From contig NZ_BBJU01000026.1 of assembly GCF_000739935.1 (NCBI RefSeq), positions 97,906 to 161,905 of the forward strand: a DNA stretch of 64,000 nucleotides, given 5' to 3'. Source of the DNA: Agrobacterium rubi TR3 = NBRC 13261 (GTDB lineage Bacteria > Pseudomonadota > Alphaproteobacteria > Rhizobiales > Rhizobiaceae). Shown piece after piece: positions 8,741-16,515 of the stretch (position 1 is the stretch's first letter; every line of letters begins with the position of its first letter). The notes under the pieces are model-generated. The model had not been told where the DNA came from. It did no database searches and was given only the letters and a program-made list of their open reading frames with translations. Position numbers and translations under genes: made by a program.

Positions 8741-10196
8741 AATCTTCCACTCCCAGTGCCTGCTGCAAAGCGCCCACCGGCATGGTGGGAAGCGGCAGTT
8801 GCTGAATGGACGGCTTGATCTCGCAGGTGATTTCGATGAGTTCGGCGGGCAAGTCCGAATAGTTGCTGACGAGCGCGTAATCGGCACTGAGGAACATTTC
8901 CGCGCTGCCTGCGTGGACAGGCATGCCCATAGCACCCGACTTCAAGTGAACGGTGCCGCTTAAAACCGTGACGATATGGCTTCGATTGGAGCCGCCCAGA
9001 ATGCGCGCCTGCTTTCCCGGTGCAATCGTCAGCAAATTCATGGTGACACCATTGGCGGTATGAATGGACTTGAAGGTTCCCCACTCCATGAACTGGTTGC
9101 GGTGGGTGCTGACTTCCGACCGCTTCGACAAGACCAGTTTTTCAACGATTTTCTTGACGTCCTGCGAGCGATGTTTCGAGGCAACCAGAATTGCGTCATC
9201 GGTATCCACGACGATTACATCCGTCATGCCGACGACCGCAATCAGCCGATCCCCTCCCCTGATCAACGAATCCTGCGTGTCGTGCATCACCACATCGCCG
9301 GAAATGACATTCCCGTTTTCACATTTCTGGCCAATGGAGTGCAGCGAATTCCAAGCGCCGACATCGTCCCATTTGATGTCTGCTGGTGCGAGCGCGATAT
9401 CGGTCGTGCGCTCGAAGATGGCTTTTTCCGTTGGCAGGCTGAGGGCTTTCACAAAGCTCTTGGCCGAAAGCGCAATGCCACGGTTGCTGGATAGAGGCTG
9501 CGCGTCATTCAAAGATGTCTGCAACGCTTCATAGGTGGCGGGGTCATGCAAACGATATTCGCTGACGAGTTTATCTGCGCGAAACATGCTGATGCCGGAC
9601 GCCCAATAGGCCGAACCCGTTTCGAACAACGAATGAGCGACGCTCAGCTCGGGCTTTTCGATGAAGCGCTCGACCCGGTGGAGACCGGGATAATTGTCGA
9701 AAACACCACCATCCATGATGTAACCGTAACCGGTTTCAGCAAATGTCGGACGAATGCCGAATGTGACAATCAAGCCATCGAGCGCTGCCTGATGCATCGA
9801 CTTCACGATGCCATTGAGATCGCCCTGAATGACGTGATCCGAGGGAAGAACGACCAGCACGGAATCCGGCTCTGCCCCGGCCACATACATCGAAGCGGCG
9901 AGCACCGCCGGACCGGTGTTGCGTGCCATCGGCTCGGTGATGATGTGGGCCTTGCACTGGATCTCGGCCAATTGGCGGGATGCTGTCTCCAGATGACGTT
10001 CACCCACAGACACGATCGGCGTTGCAAACATTCCACCACGGTGGCGCTGGACGGTCTGTTGAAAGAAGGACATGGAGCCCTTGCCTTCAATCGACTGGAA
10101 CTGTTTTGGCTGTTCTTCGCGTGACATCGGCCAAAGCCGGGTTCCAGAACCACCGCAAAGAATCAGAGGATAGATCTTGGAGGTTTTCATGGTCAT
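8733..10196 (-). CDS. algA: Mannose-1-phosphate guanylyltransferase (AlgA/ManC type) with degenerate PMI domain
   Basis: The 487-residue protein makes GDP-mannose from mannose-1-phosphate and GTP, the precursor that AlgD oxidises. The nucleotidyltransferase signature ILCGGSGTRLWPMSR with PKQF lies at 12-33, PSDH at 118-121 and the FIEKP motif at 178-182. The C-terminal cupin (about 368-460) should hold phosphomannose isomerase activity in type II enzymes. The zinc-binding Q-x-H-x-H-R-x-E-H-W stretch is replaced by RILGGSNRSHIVTV and the later H is also gone, so the isomerase half is probably inactive. The ATG at 10196 overlaps the alg44 stop (ATGA). A start two codons later is also possible. 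Confidence 0.82.
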   Translation of the reverse strand: MTMKTSKIYPLILCGGSGTRLWPMSREEQPKQFQSIEGKGSMSFFQQTVQRHRGGMFATPIVSVGERHLETASRQLAEIQCKAHIITEPMARNTGPAVLAASMYVAGAEPDSVLVVLPSDHVIQGDLNGIVKSMHQAALDGLIVTFGIRPTFAETGYGYIMDGGVFDNYPGLHRVERFIEKPELSVAHSLFETGSAYWASGISMFRADKLVSEYRLHDPATYEALQTSLNDAQPLSSNRGIALSAKSFVKALSLPTEKAIFERTTDIALAPADIKWDDVGAWNSLHSIGQKCENGNVISGDVVMHDTQDSLIRGGDRLIAVVGMTDVIVVDTDDAILVASKHRSQDVKKIVEKLVLSKRSEVSTHRNQFMEWGTFKSIHTANGVTMNLLTIAPGKQARILGGSNRSHIVTVLSGTVHLKSGAMGMPVHAGSAEMFLSADYALVSNYSDLPAELIEITCEIKPSIQQLPLPTMPVGALQQALGVEDYV

Positions 10197-11311
10197 CGTT
10201 TCCAGTTGCTGATGGGCGAGATCAAACGAGCACCCGCATCGTTGATCGCTGCGAGCCAAGCGGGCGTGGTATCGATGGACACGCGCACCGGTTTGTTGGC
10301 GTTGGAGGGTTGAATGGCCGCCTGAGGCTTCAAAGTGACGACCATCATTGCGGCGGGATCGACGTTGGCACCTTTGGTTTTGACGTTGTCCAATCGGGCT
10401 GGCAGAACGGTGCCGTCCGCCATGGTCATTTCAATCGCAGCCTTATCGGATAGTGCATTGAGGTCGGCTGACGAGAAGCGAGCCTCAACAACCAGGGTTT
10501 CGCCAGCGCCACTCAGTTGCGCGACAGGATCGCCTGCCAGAACCGTTGCACCCTGATTCAGGTATTTCTCTCTGAGTGTGCAGTCACACGGCATGACCGC
10601 TGTGACAGATGCTCCAGACGAGCTTTCAATCGTATAAAGCGGCTGATTGTTCACCGGAGCGCTGGCAAAGAAAGAGAGTTGACCGGATGCCGTGGCGCGC
10701 AGCACCGGCCCGTTCCAGACGGCGAGAGCCGGGCCTTCTACGGTGTGCTGGTAGACGCGATTGGACACCAGGGCCGAAGCGCCGAAGATGAAGAGAACCG
10801 AAGCGGCTGCGGAGACGGCGATACCCAGCAGCTTGCTTAGCAATCGCCCGGACGTCATGTGGGCGTTTGCGCCACTCGCTGTCTTGGGCAGCCTTGACTT
10901 GGCTTGCAGCATATCATGCAGGTTGACGACATCCCCCGCCAGCCAGGCGTTCAGAATGTACCGGAGCTGAGGCATATGCGGCCCTGCCGGTTCCGAGAAG
11001 GTCAAAGCCAATTGTCCTGTTTCGGAATTTGCCGCATCAACGATGACGGCGATGGGAAGGGAAAAGACAAAAGCGCCGAAGTCGAACCGGAACATCGCCA
11101 GACGTGTTGCCTGCGTCAGACCGGGGGCTGCAAGTCCACTGACCTTGGCTTGCGCCATGGACACGGAGATGCCGTCATAGCTTCGACCATCAATGACGAC
11201 GCTGAAAGGCAGATTGATGGAAGGGTGCTCATTGCCGGAATGCAAAGCCGATGCCGCATCCGAAAAGGCTTCTTTTGACCGCTCTTGGCCAGTTTGCTCG
11301 ATCGTAGTCAT
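10193..11311 (-). CDS. alg44: Alg44-like alginate polymerization protein (degenerate PilZ + membrane-fusion-like domain)
   Basis: The 372-residue product has three parts: an N-terminal PilZ-like beta domain (about 30-112), one transmembrane helix (about 160-183) and a periplasmic HlyD-like region with a lipoyl/barrel-sandwich character (about 190-345). This is the Alg44 layout. Alg44 binds c-di-GMP and turns on Alg8. Here the RxxxR and [D/N]xSxxG c-di-GMP motifs of PilZ are not visible; the nearest stretch reads DGRSYDGISVSMAQAKVSG. The start (ATG 11311) follows AAGGA, so missing residues are not explained by a wrong start. It sits 22 bp after alg8 and overlaps algA by 4 bp. Confidence 0.78.
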   Translation of the reverse strand: MTTIEQTGQERSKEAFSDAASALHSGNEHPSINLPFSVVIDGRSYDGISVSMAQAKVSGLAAPGLTQATRLAMFRFDFGAFVFSLPIAVIVDAANSETGQLALTFSEPAGPHMPQLRYILNAWLAGDVVNLHDMLQAKSRLPKTASGANAHMTSGRLLSKLLGIAVSAAASVLFIFGASALVSNRVYQHTVEGPALAVWNGPVLRATASGQLSFFASAPVNNQPLYTIESSSGASVTAVMPCDCTLREKYLNQGATVLAGDPVAQLSGAGETLVVEARFSSADLNALSDKAAIEMTMADGTVLPARLDNVKTKGANVDPAAMMVVTLKPQAAIQPSNANKPVRVSIDTTPAWLAAINDAGARLISPISNWKR

Positions 11312-11333
11312 GCGCGTTCCTTGTTGCTTGGGT

Positions 11334-12785
11334 TCAACTCAGTGCGATTGCGGTGAGCAGCAGCCAACCCGTGGCAACTGCATGAAGATAAAATGACGTC
11401 AGGGATTTCAGCCGCAGCGACAGCGGCTGTCGCACCTTGGTCTTGCTGGCCGCTTGCCGCGTCCACTTCTGGCGGTCGAGGCGGAACAGCACGAAGGTCT
11501 TCACCGCCGCGCCAACCAGCTGACCGAAATACAGCAGGAAGGGATAGCTGATCGGGAAGTTTGGCCGGAAACTCATGATGGCCAGAGAATAGACATAGCG
11601 TGTGACCATTACCCAGGTGATGTAGGCGGCAAGGATCAGCGGATGCACGAAGATGGCCGAAACCAGAACCGTTGCGGGGCCGAGCAATGTCGTCCACATC
11701 GATATGCGCTGGTCGAGCAGCGACCACCAAGTAAAGGCACCGATCTGGCCGGGTCCCAAGGCGAGCGCCCGCCCATTGGTGCGCAGCATGTTGCCGAACC
11801 AGCGTACCATCAGAACCACGGCCGATTGCACGAAACCGGGATGTGGCTGCGTTTCCATCGACAGGCTGCTGACGTCTGGCAGATAAAGCATCCGCCAACC
11901 GTTTTTCAGCAACCAGAACCAGGTCGACTTGTCATCACCGGTCAGAAACGTCACCCGTCCCAGGCGCCAATGATCCATGCTGTCGCGTTCAACCATACGG
12001 ATGAAATCGCCGTTGCAGGCGAGCGTCGCCCGGAAAACCGACATTCTGCCCGTCAATGTCAGGATGCGCCGGGACAGGCCCATCGATGACATCATCATCT
12101 GGCGTTGTGTGAAGCGCAGGTTGAACCAGTCACGGAACAGACCTGGTTGCGGAACCTCGCACCGTTCGTCCGTCGTCAGAGCGCCAACTCTGTCGTCACA
12201 GAAAAACGGCGCCGATTTTTCGACGATTTCGAGAGGCGGACAGCTATCGCCATCGACGAAGATGACGACGTCTCTGTCACTGGGGCATTGGCGGGCGATG
12301 ATGCGCAGGGACGTTGCCAGGGCATCGCGTTTACCGGTCCCGGCAATGCGGTCGATGATCAGGCGGACGTTGCCCTGCATATCCGGCGTAAGCTCGAAAA
12401 TACTGCGGATCAACCGTTCATCCGCAGCCTCGACGACGGAAGCGACAACGGTCGCCCCGCCTCTCGATGCACCCGCCGCTGCAAAGATCGAGCGGTAGAC
12501 CGTCGTCGAGATTTCCGGTTCGATCTTGTAGCTGGTGGCCAGAAAGAAGGCATGGGCGGGGACGGGCTGTTGGCTGTAGAGCGTCTCCACCAACGCGCGC
12601 CGACGGGGATGGACGAAACGAATAAAGACATGCGCTCTGACGAAGTTGATAGCTCCCCAGCTATACCGCCAAGCGCCGATAACACCGATGGTCAACGCAA
12701 GACCGATATGTTTGGAAAGTTCCTCGAAAGGAATGAACAGCACCAAAAGGCAAACTGTCATCAAGTAGAGCGCATGTCTGATCAT
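11334..12785 (-). CDS. alg8: Alg8-like family 2 glycosyltransferase (mannuronan synthase)
   Basis: The 483-residue inner-membrane glycosyltransferase polymerises mannuronate from GDP-mannuronate in the alginate pathway. Two membrane helices open the protein (about 3-50). The cytoplasmic GT2 domain shows the nucleotide-binding DGDS (D178-D180), TTDE at about 205-208, a TGDDKSTW motif (282-289) where other GT2 proteins have TED, and QRQMM (227-231) in place of QxxRW. Four or more helices follow (about 350-460). TGDD and the size (about 490) fit Alg8 better than cellulose synthase. The gene starts 10 bp after algD. Confidence 0.85.
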   Translation of the reverse strand: MIRHALYLMTVCLLVLFIPFEELSKHIGLALTIGVIGAWRYSWGAINFVRAHVFIRFVHPRRRALVETLYSQQPVPAHAFFLATSYKIEPEISTTVYRSIFAAAGASRGGATVVASVVEAADERLIRSIFELTPDMQGNVRLIIDRIAGTGKRDALATSLRIIARQCPSDRDVVIFVDGDSCPPLEIVEKSAPFFCDDRVGALTTDERCEVPQPGLFRDWFNLRFTQRQMMMSSMGLSRRILTLTGRMSVFRATLACNGDFIRMVERDSMDHWRLGRVTFLTGDDKSTWFWLLKNGWRMLYLPDVSSLSMETQPHPGFVQSAVVLMVRWFGNMLRTNGRALALGPGQIGAFTWWSLLDQRISMWTTLLGPATVLVSAIFVHPLILAAYITWVMVTRYVYSLAIMSFRPNFPISYPFLLYFGQLVGAAVKTFVLFRLDRQKWTRQAASKTKVRQPLSLRLKSLTSFYLHAVATGWLLLTAIALS

Positions 12786-12795
12786 TGTTGCGACC

Positions 12796-14115
12796 TCACC
12801 AGCAAATGCCTTCGTACCGACCGTTCGAGCGAAGACCTGCCGTCAAACGGGCAAGATCGACACAGGACTTTTCGGTAACGGCCTCACTCAACGGATCGAC
12901 CGTCTCATCGTAACGGTTGCCGATGAGAATGATGTCCGAGGCGTCGATCAGCTCACCGATCCCGCCAACGAGGCGGTCCTGAAGATCAGGAATGGTGTTG
13001 TTGCCGCGCCCGGACCCCGTCATCTGGTTGTCGTAGGCCTCGCGCACGCTCGGGTCATACACCTTCAGGCCGTAACCCTTAGCGATGAGACGGGCGGCGA
13101 GATCCGCCAATGGGCTTTCCCGCAGGTCGTCGGTTCCCGCCTTGAAGCTGATGCCGACAAGACCGACCGATTTTCCGCCGGTATTTTCGACCATCGTCTC
13201 GGCGCGTTCGATCTGCCGCGCATTGGCGACAAGTACAGCATCGAGAAGAGGCGTCTTGGTTGCCTTGGCAGCCGCAAGATGGCGCAATGCCCGTACGTCT
13301 TTTGGAAGGCAGGAACCGCCAAAGGCAAAGCCCGGTCGCATGAAGTAAGGCGACATGTTCACCTTGCCATCCGAGCAAAGGACACGCATGACCTGTTGAC
13401 CATCGATGCCCAGAGACTTGGCGATATTGCCGATCTCATTGGCAAACGTAACCTTGGTCGCGCGCCAGGAATTGCTGGTGTATTTGATCATCTCGGCTGT
13501 TGCGAGTGAGACGATGCTGAGCTGGCATGGCAACCCGGCGTTGACTTCTTTCAGAACATCGAGCGTCGGCTCATCCAGCGCACCGAACACGATCAGACCT
13601 GGATTGTAGTTGTCTTCGATGGCCGTGCTCTCGCGCAGGAATTCCGGGTAGTAACCGACACCGAAGTCCACGCCTGCAACCAGTCCCGAAGCCTGTTCGA
13701 GAAGCGGTATGCACACCGACTCCATCGTTCCCGGCACGATGGTCGAGCGGATCACGACGGAATGGTAACGTCCCTTGGACGCAATTTCCTTGCCGATCTG
13801 GATGCAGGCCTGCTTGACGTAAGCTAGGCCCACGCCGCCATCGGGATCGCTTGGCGTGCCGACGCAAACGAAGGAAACGTCGGTGTCAGCGATGGCCTCT
13901 GCGATATCCAGGGATGCGCGCAGTTTCCCGAGTTCCACCGTTTTTCTGATCATGATGTCGAGGCCAGGCTCGACAATCGGCGTTTCGCCGCGGTTGACCT
14001 TATCGACCTTGTTAGGGTCCACATCGACCGCAACAACATCATGCCCGTCACTGGCAAGACATGCAGCCGAAACTACCCCTACATAACCGATGCCAAATAT
14101 ACTGATACGCGCCAT
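12796..14115 (-). CDS. algD: GDP-mannose 6-dehydrogenase AlgD
   Basis: The 439-residue cytoplasmic enzyme oxidises GDP-mannose to GDP-mannuronic acid, the committed step of alginate synthesis. The start at 14115 was chosen because MARISIFGIGYVG opens directly with the NAD-binding GxGYVG motif, as in known AlgD. A longer upstream ORF adds 37 residues without homology. Other marks are VDVDPNKVD (30-38), FVCVGTP (82-88), PEFLREST (157-164) and the catalytic cysteine C269 in FGGSCLPKDVRAL. The C-terminus EGICW is the same as that I recall for Pseudomonas AlgD, which separates it from UDP-glucose dehydrogenases. It is the first gene of the operon. Confidence 0.92.
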   Translation of the reverse strand: MARISIFGIGYVGVVSAACLASDGHDVVAVDVDPNKVDKVNRGETPIVEPGLDIMIRKTVELGKLRASLDIAEAIADTDVSFVCVGTPSDPDGGVGLAYVKQACIQIGKEIASKGRYHSVVIRSTIVPGTMESVCIPLLEQASGLVAGVDFGVGYYPEFLRESTAIEDNYNPGLIVFGALDEPTLDVLKEVNAGLPCQLSIVSLATAEMIKYTSNSWRATKVTFANEIGNIAKSLGIDGQQVMRVLCSDGKVNMSPYFMRPGFAFGGSCLPKDVRALRHLAAAKATKTPLLDAVLVANARQIERAETMVENTGGKSVGLVGISFKAGTDDLRESPLADLAARLIAKGYGLKVYDPSVREAYDNQMTGSGRGNNTIPDLQDRLVGGIGELIDASDIILIGNRYDETVDPLSEAVTEKSCVDLARLTAGLRSNGRYEGICW

Positions 14116-14338
14116 TTGGACGTTGCTCCCGTCATAGCTTGGTTCACATAACGGGTCCGAGGCACGGCTCTCTATTTCGTGTTCGGCCCATGGGTCTAAG
14201 CTTATGTCGGTAAAAATCCTGTTCAAGTCAGGAAAAAGCGAAATATTAAGAATAAATTAACTATAAATATGAAACAAACAACAATATGCCGCGGCGAAAT
14301 ATCGCCGCAGCACTAAAACAAAGATTATTTGGAAATAA
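14116..14338 (-). promoter_or_regulatory. Leader region of the alginate operon with a hairpin
   Basis: This 223-bp AT-rich gap separates the LuxR-type gene from algD and must contain the alg operon promoter if the two are not co-transcribed. It holds an inverted repeat, GCGGCGA at 14291-14297 and TCGCCGC at 14302-14308 with a 4-base loop. There is no clear U-run, so this is only a weak candidate terminator for the regulator or an operator. No confident -35/-10 pair was identified. Confidence 0.4.
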
Positions 14339-15037
14339 TTAGTTCAATAGAACCGAAAACCAGCCGCTGTTGCAGCCATATTTTACTATTGCGACACGAG
14401 ATCGCAGATCTAATTTTTCTGAAGCGCGGGCTTTATATGTCTCAACGGTCTTTCCGCTGACTTTCAATTCAGCGGCGATTTCTTTCGTTGAAAAACCAAA
14501 GGCAAACAACTTCAGGACCATTTCCTCACGCCGACTAAGCGGCCCCGCTTCCGCATCCACGGACGCCAAGGACGTGTTGTTGAGTGCAGCATAGAACGAG
14601 CGGATATTGGGCTCGCGGATGAGCCCGAATATATGGCGGCTGATATAGTTACCGCCGCCTCCGATGATGCTGATAGCGCGGGAAAACTCCATCGCTATGT
14701 CGGATACGAGCAGGATATTGTGGATGCCAGCGGCATAAATATCCGGTACAGTCTGGACGAGATCATCGTTGACGACACAGATGACCGACGCGGCGCTGCG
14801 CGCAGTGCGCAACGCACGAACGACAATGTGCCCGTCGAATTCAGACAGTTGGTCACCTATTCCCACCACAACAACGTCCGGCAATGTTCTGATGACAAAT
14901 TCGGAAAGCTTTTCAAGCTCACGTATTTCGTCAACGAATATTGCCGTTCCACTGAGTGAAACATTGTCGCGAAGTCTTGTTATAGTCTCTCTATTGGCTC
15001 CGACAGTCGCAACACGGAGCCTATTCTGATCAATCAT
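14339..15037 (-). CDS. LuxR-family transcriptional regulator with atypical receiver-like domain
   Basis: The start at 15037 follows GGGGAAC at good spacing. The 232-residue protein has an N-terminal receiver-like alpha/beta domain (about 5-125) and a C-terminal LuxR/GerE helix-turn-helix (about 166-221: LSRREEMVLKL, then STKEIAAELKVSGKTVETY). At the usual phospho-acceptor position the sequence is PDVVVVGIGD, with Gly59 where Asp is expected, and the N-terminal acidic pair is missing (VATVGANR). It is therefore probably not switched by phosphorylation. It lies on the same strand directly upstream of the alginate-type operon, so control of that operon is a reasonable but unproven guess. Confidence 0.75.
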   Translation of the reverse strand: MIDQNRLRVATVGANRETITRLRDNVSLSGTAIFVDEIRELEKLSEFVIRTLPDVVVVGIGDQLSEFDGHIVVRALRTARSAASVICVVNDDLVQTVPDIYAAGIHNILLVSDIAMEFSRAISIIGGGGNYISRHIFGLIREPNIRSFYAALNNTSLASVDAEAGPLSRREEMVLKLFAFGFSTKEIAAELKVSGKTVETYKARASEKLDLRSRVAIVKYGCNSGWFSVLLN

Positions 15038-15721
15038 TGAAGTTCCCCGTAAAAGTGAAACTTCCCCCCAAAACTTAAATAAAACGACCCACACCCATCC
15101 TCAAAGATGCAGAGCGCCAGCAACGATATTTTTGTATTTACGAGAGAGCACCTTTAAGCTGCATTGTTTTCAATTATGTGTCAATATAAACATAGATGAA
15201 AAATATTATTAGCAATAACTCTTATAAATACTATTTATTACTTATGGCTGCAAAATAAACTATCAAGTGACGTGCATATCATCAAAGTTGTATTTTTTTA
15301 GATCGTCTTTGAGATGACTCGGAGCTATCTGGCTCCCTTGATATTTTGCACGCAATCACTACCAAAAGTCATGCGTGCCTTACATCTTTTAATGACACCT
15401 TTTGAGGCGGGACACCGGACTTAAATCACGGCAGTACACTTGAGCATAAAGGCCTATTGGCAAGCCTTTTTACTGTTAAGTCACTGAATAAATAGATAAA
15501 TAGGAGATGACAACTATCCGTGCAGTCCGACATATCGTCAGAGTAACGGAGTTCAACTCTCATTGAAAGGGATAGCCGTTGGCTGGCGCCATCGGCCTCT
15601 GTGTCAGCTGCAAAAAGCGTCACTTCCCGCCTTCAACATCACGCCGAAGACGTCGGCTTTATCCTTTACAGTCTCCAGCGACTATCCCCAATTTCAAGAA
15701 TGTACTGTCTTAAAATAAATT
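15038..15721. other. Long AT-rich intergenic region, no gene recognised
   Basis: This 684-bp stretch is clearly richer in A/T than the flanking genes and has no ORF with a ribosome-binding site or recognisable family. A small stem (AAAGGC at 15448-15453 and GCCTTT at 15464-15469, followed by T residues) could be a weak plus-strand terminator. The part next to 15038 should contain the promoter of the LuxR-type gene. A small RNA cannot be excluded but nothing specific supports one. Confidence 0.4.
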
Positions 15722-15955
15722 CTACGACGCCAAGAACTTTACCGTCACGCCGCGTTGTCTGAAATAGGCCTGCATCAACTTCCTGCCAGAACGATTGTTC
15801 TGCACAAGCCTCGACGGGTCGATCAAGACCTCTTTTGAACCCGCACGTGTCAACGCGGCCTTAAGCGTCGCGATATGGGTGTCGATGTCGGCATTGTCTG
15901 TGTTGAGCGATTCATAAATTCGGTTTGTTGCATCGTCTACGGTCGGTTCGGTCAC
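15722..15955 (-). CDS. Small hypothetical protein
   Basis: The 77-residue ORF starts with GTG at 15955 behind a strong AGGAG site at proper spacing. The protein is soluble, with a helical acidic N-terminal half (DIDTHIATLKAALTRAG) and a basic C-terminal part (RLVQNNRSGRKLMQAYFRQRG). The latter resembles a small basic module of unknown purpose. I do not recognise a family. The gene stands alone, convergent with nothing and divergent from csbD. Coding is supported by the start signal and the alphaproteobacterial-looking codon use. Confidence 0.6.
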   Translation of the reverse strand: MTEPTVDDATNRIYESLNTDNADIDTHIATLKAALTRAGSKEVLIDPSRLVQNNRSGRKLMQAYFRQRGVTVKFLAS

Positions 15956-16116
15956 GCTTATTCTCCTGTTGGTATTGCTTGGCTGGCGCCTACCACACTT
16001 TTACAGGTGGCAAAATCGTATTGAATATACGCGGCTAGGGATCACCGAAATGCGGGCCGTTCGTAAGCTTCCTCACGGGTTATGGCCGTGATGAGAAATA
16101 AGATCGACATATCGCA

Positions 16117-16142
16117 GGAACCATAACGTGTCGCCACCCGTT
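16117..16142 (+). promoter_or_regulatory. EcfG/RpoE2-type general stress promoter upstream of csbD
   Basis: GGAAC at 16117-16121 is followed, after 19 bases, by TT at 16141-16142 (CGTT read from 16139). This matches the GGAAC-N18/19-TT form of promoters read by EcfG/RpoE2 sigma factors in alphaproteobacteria. It lies 44 bp before the csbD start, and CsbD is a known type of general stress target. Confidence 0.6.
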
Positions 16143-16185
16143 ATTTTGGCAGCAAAGCAATGCCAATCCAACAAGGAGAACCACA

Positions 16186-16377
16186 ATGGGTAGCACTATG
16201 GACAAGATCAAAGGCAAAGCCAACGAAGTAGCTGGCGAAGCCCGCCAGGCAGTCGGGGACGCCACCGACAACCACAAGATGGAAGCCAAGGGCGCTGCCC
16301 AGGAAGCCAAGGGCCACGCACAGCAGGCCAAGGGCGAGGCAAAAGAAAAAGTAAAAGACGTCATCGACCGCGCATAA
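16186..16377 (+). CDS. CsbD-family stress protein
   Basis: The 63-residue protein is almost wholly hydrophilic and helical, with repeated A/K/E/G segments: KGKANEVAGEARQAVGD followed by KGAAQEAKG repeats. This is the CsbD family pattern. Family members are abundant under general stress and their molecular role is not well defined. The start follows AAGGAG at good spacing, an EcfG-like promoter lies upstream, and a strong terminator follows 20 bp after the stop, so it is a single-gene unit. Confidence 0.85.
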   Translation: MGSTMDKIKGKANEVAGEARQAVGDATDNHKMEAKGAAQEAKGHAQQAKGEAKEKVKDVIDRA

Positions 16378-16395
16378 CGGGACATGACGTCATTA

Positions 16396-16428
16396 AAGGC
16401 TCCGAACCCAGTTCGGAGCCTTTTTTTA
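16396..16428 (+). terminator. Rho-independent terminator after csbD
   Basis: A stem formed by GGCTCCGAAC (16399-16408) and GTTCGGAGCC (16411-16420) is followed by seven T residues (16421-16427). It closes the csbD transcript. A short A-run on the left side could give weak termination for the convergent RpiR gene as well. Confidence 0.88.
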
Positions 16429-16515
16429 TTCTAACTTGTTCGGTTCCCTCGCCAAGTGTTCTGACGGATACAGGTGGGTTGTCGCGCCACGTCATCAGCC
16501 TCCTCCAGCGTAACC

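Noticed and set aside
15426..15623. 65-codon minus-strand ORF in the AT-rich gap after the LuxR-type gene
   Set aside because: No ribosome-binding site, no family and low-quality sequence; it is crossed by a terminator-like stem.
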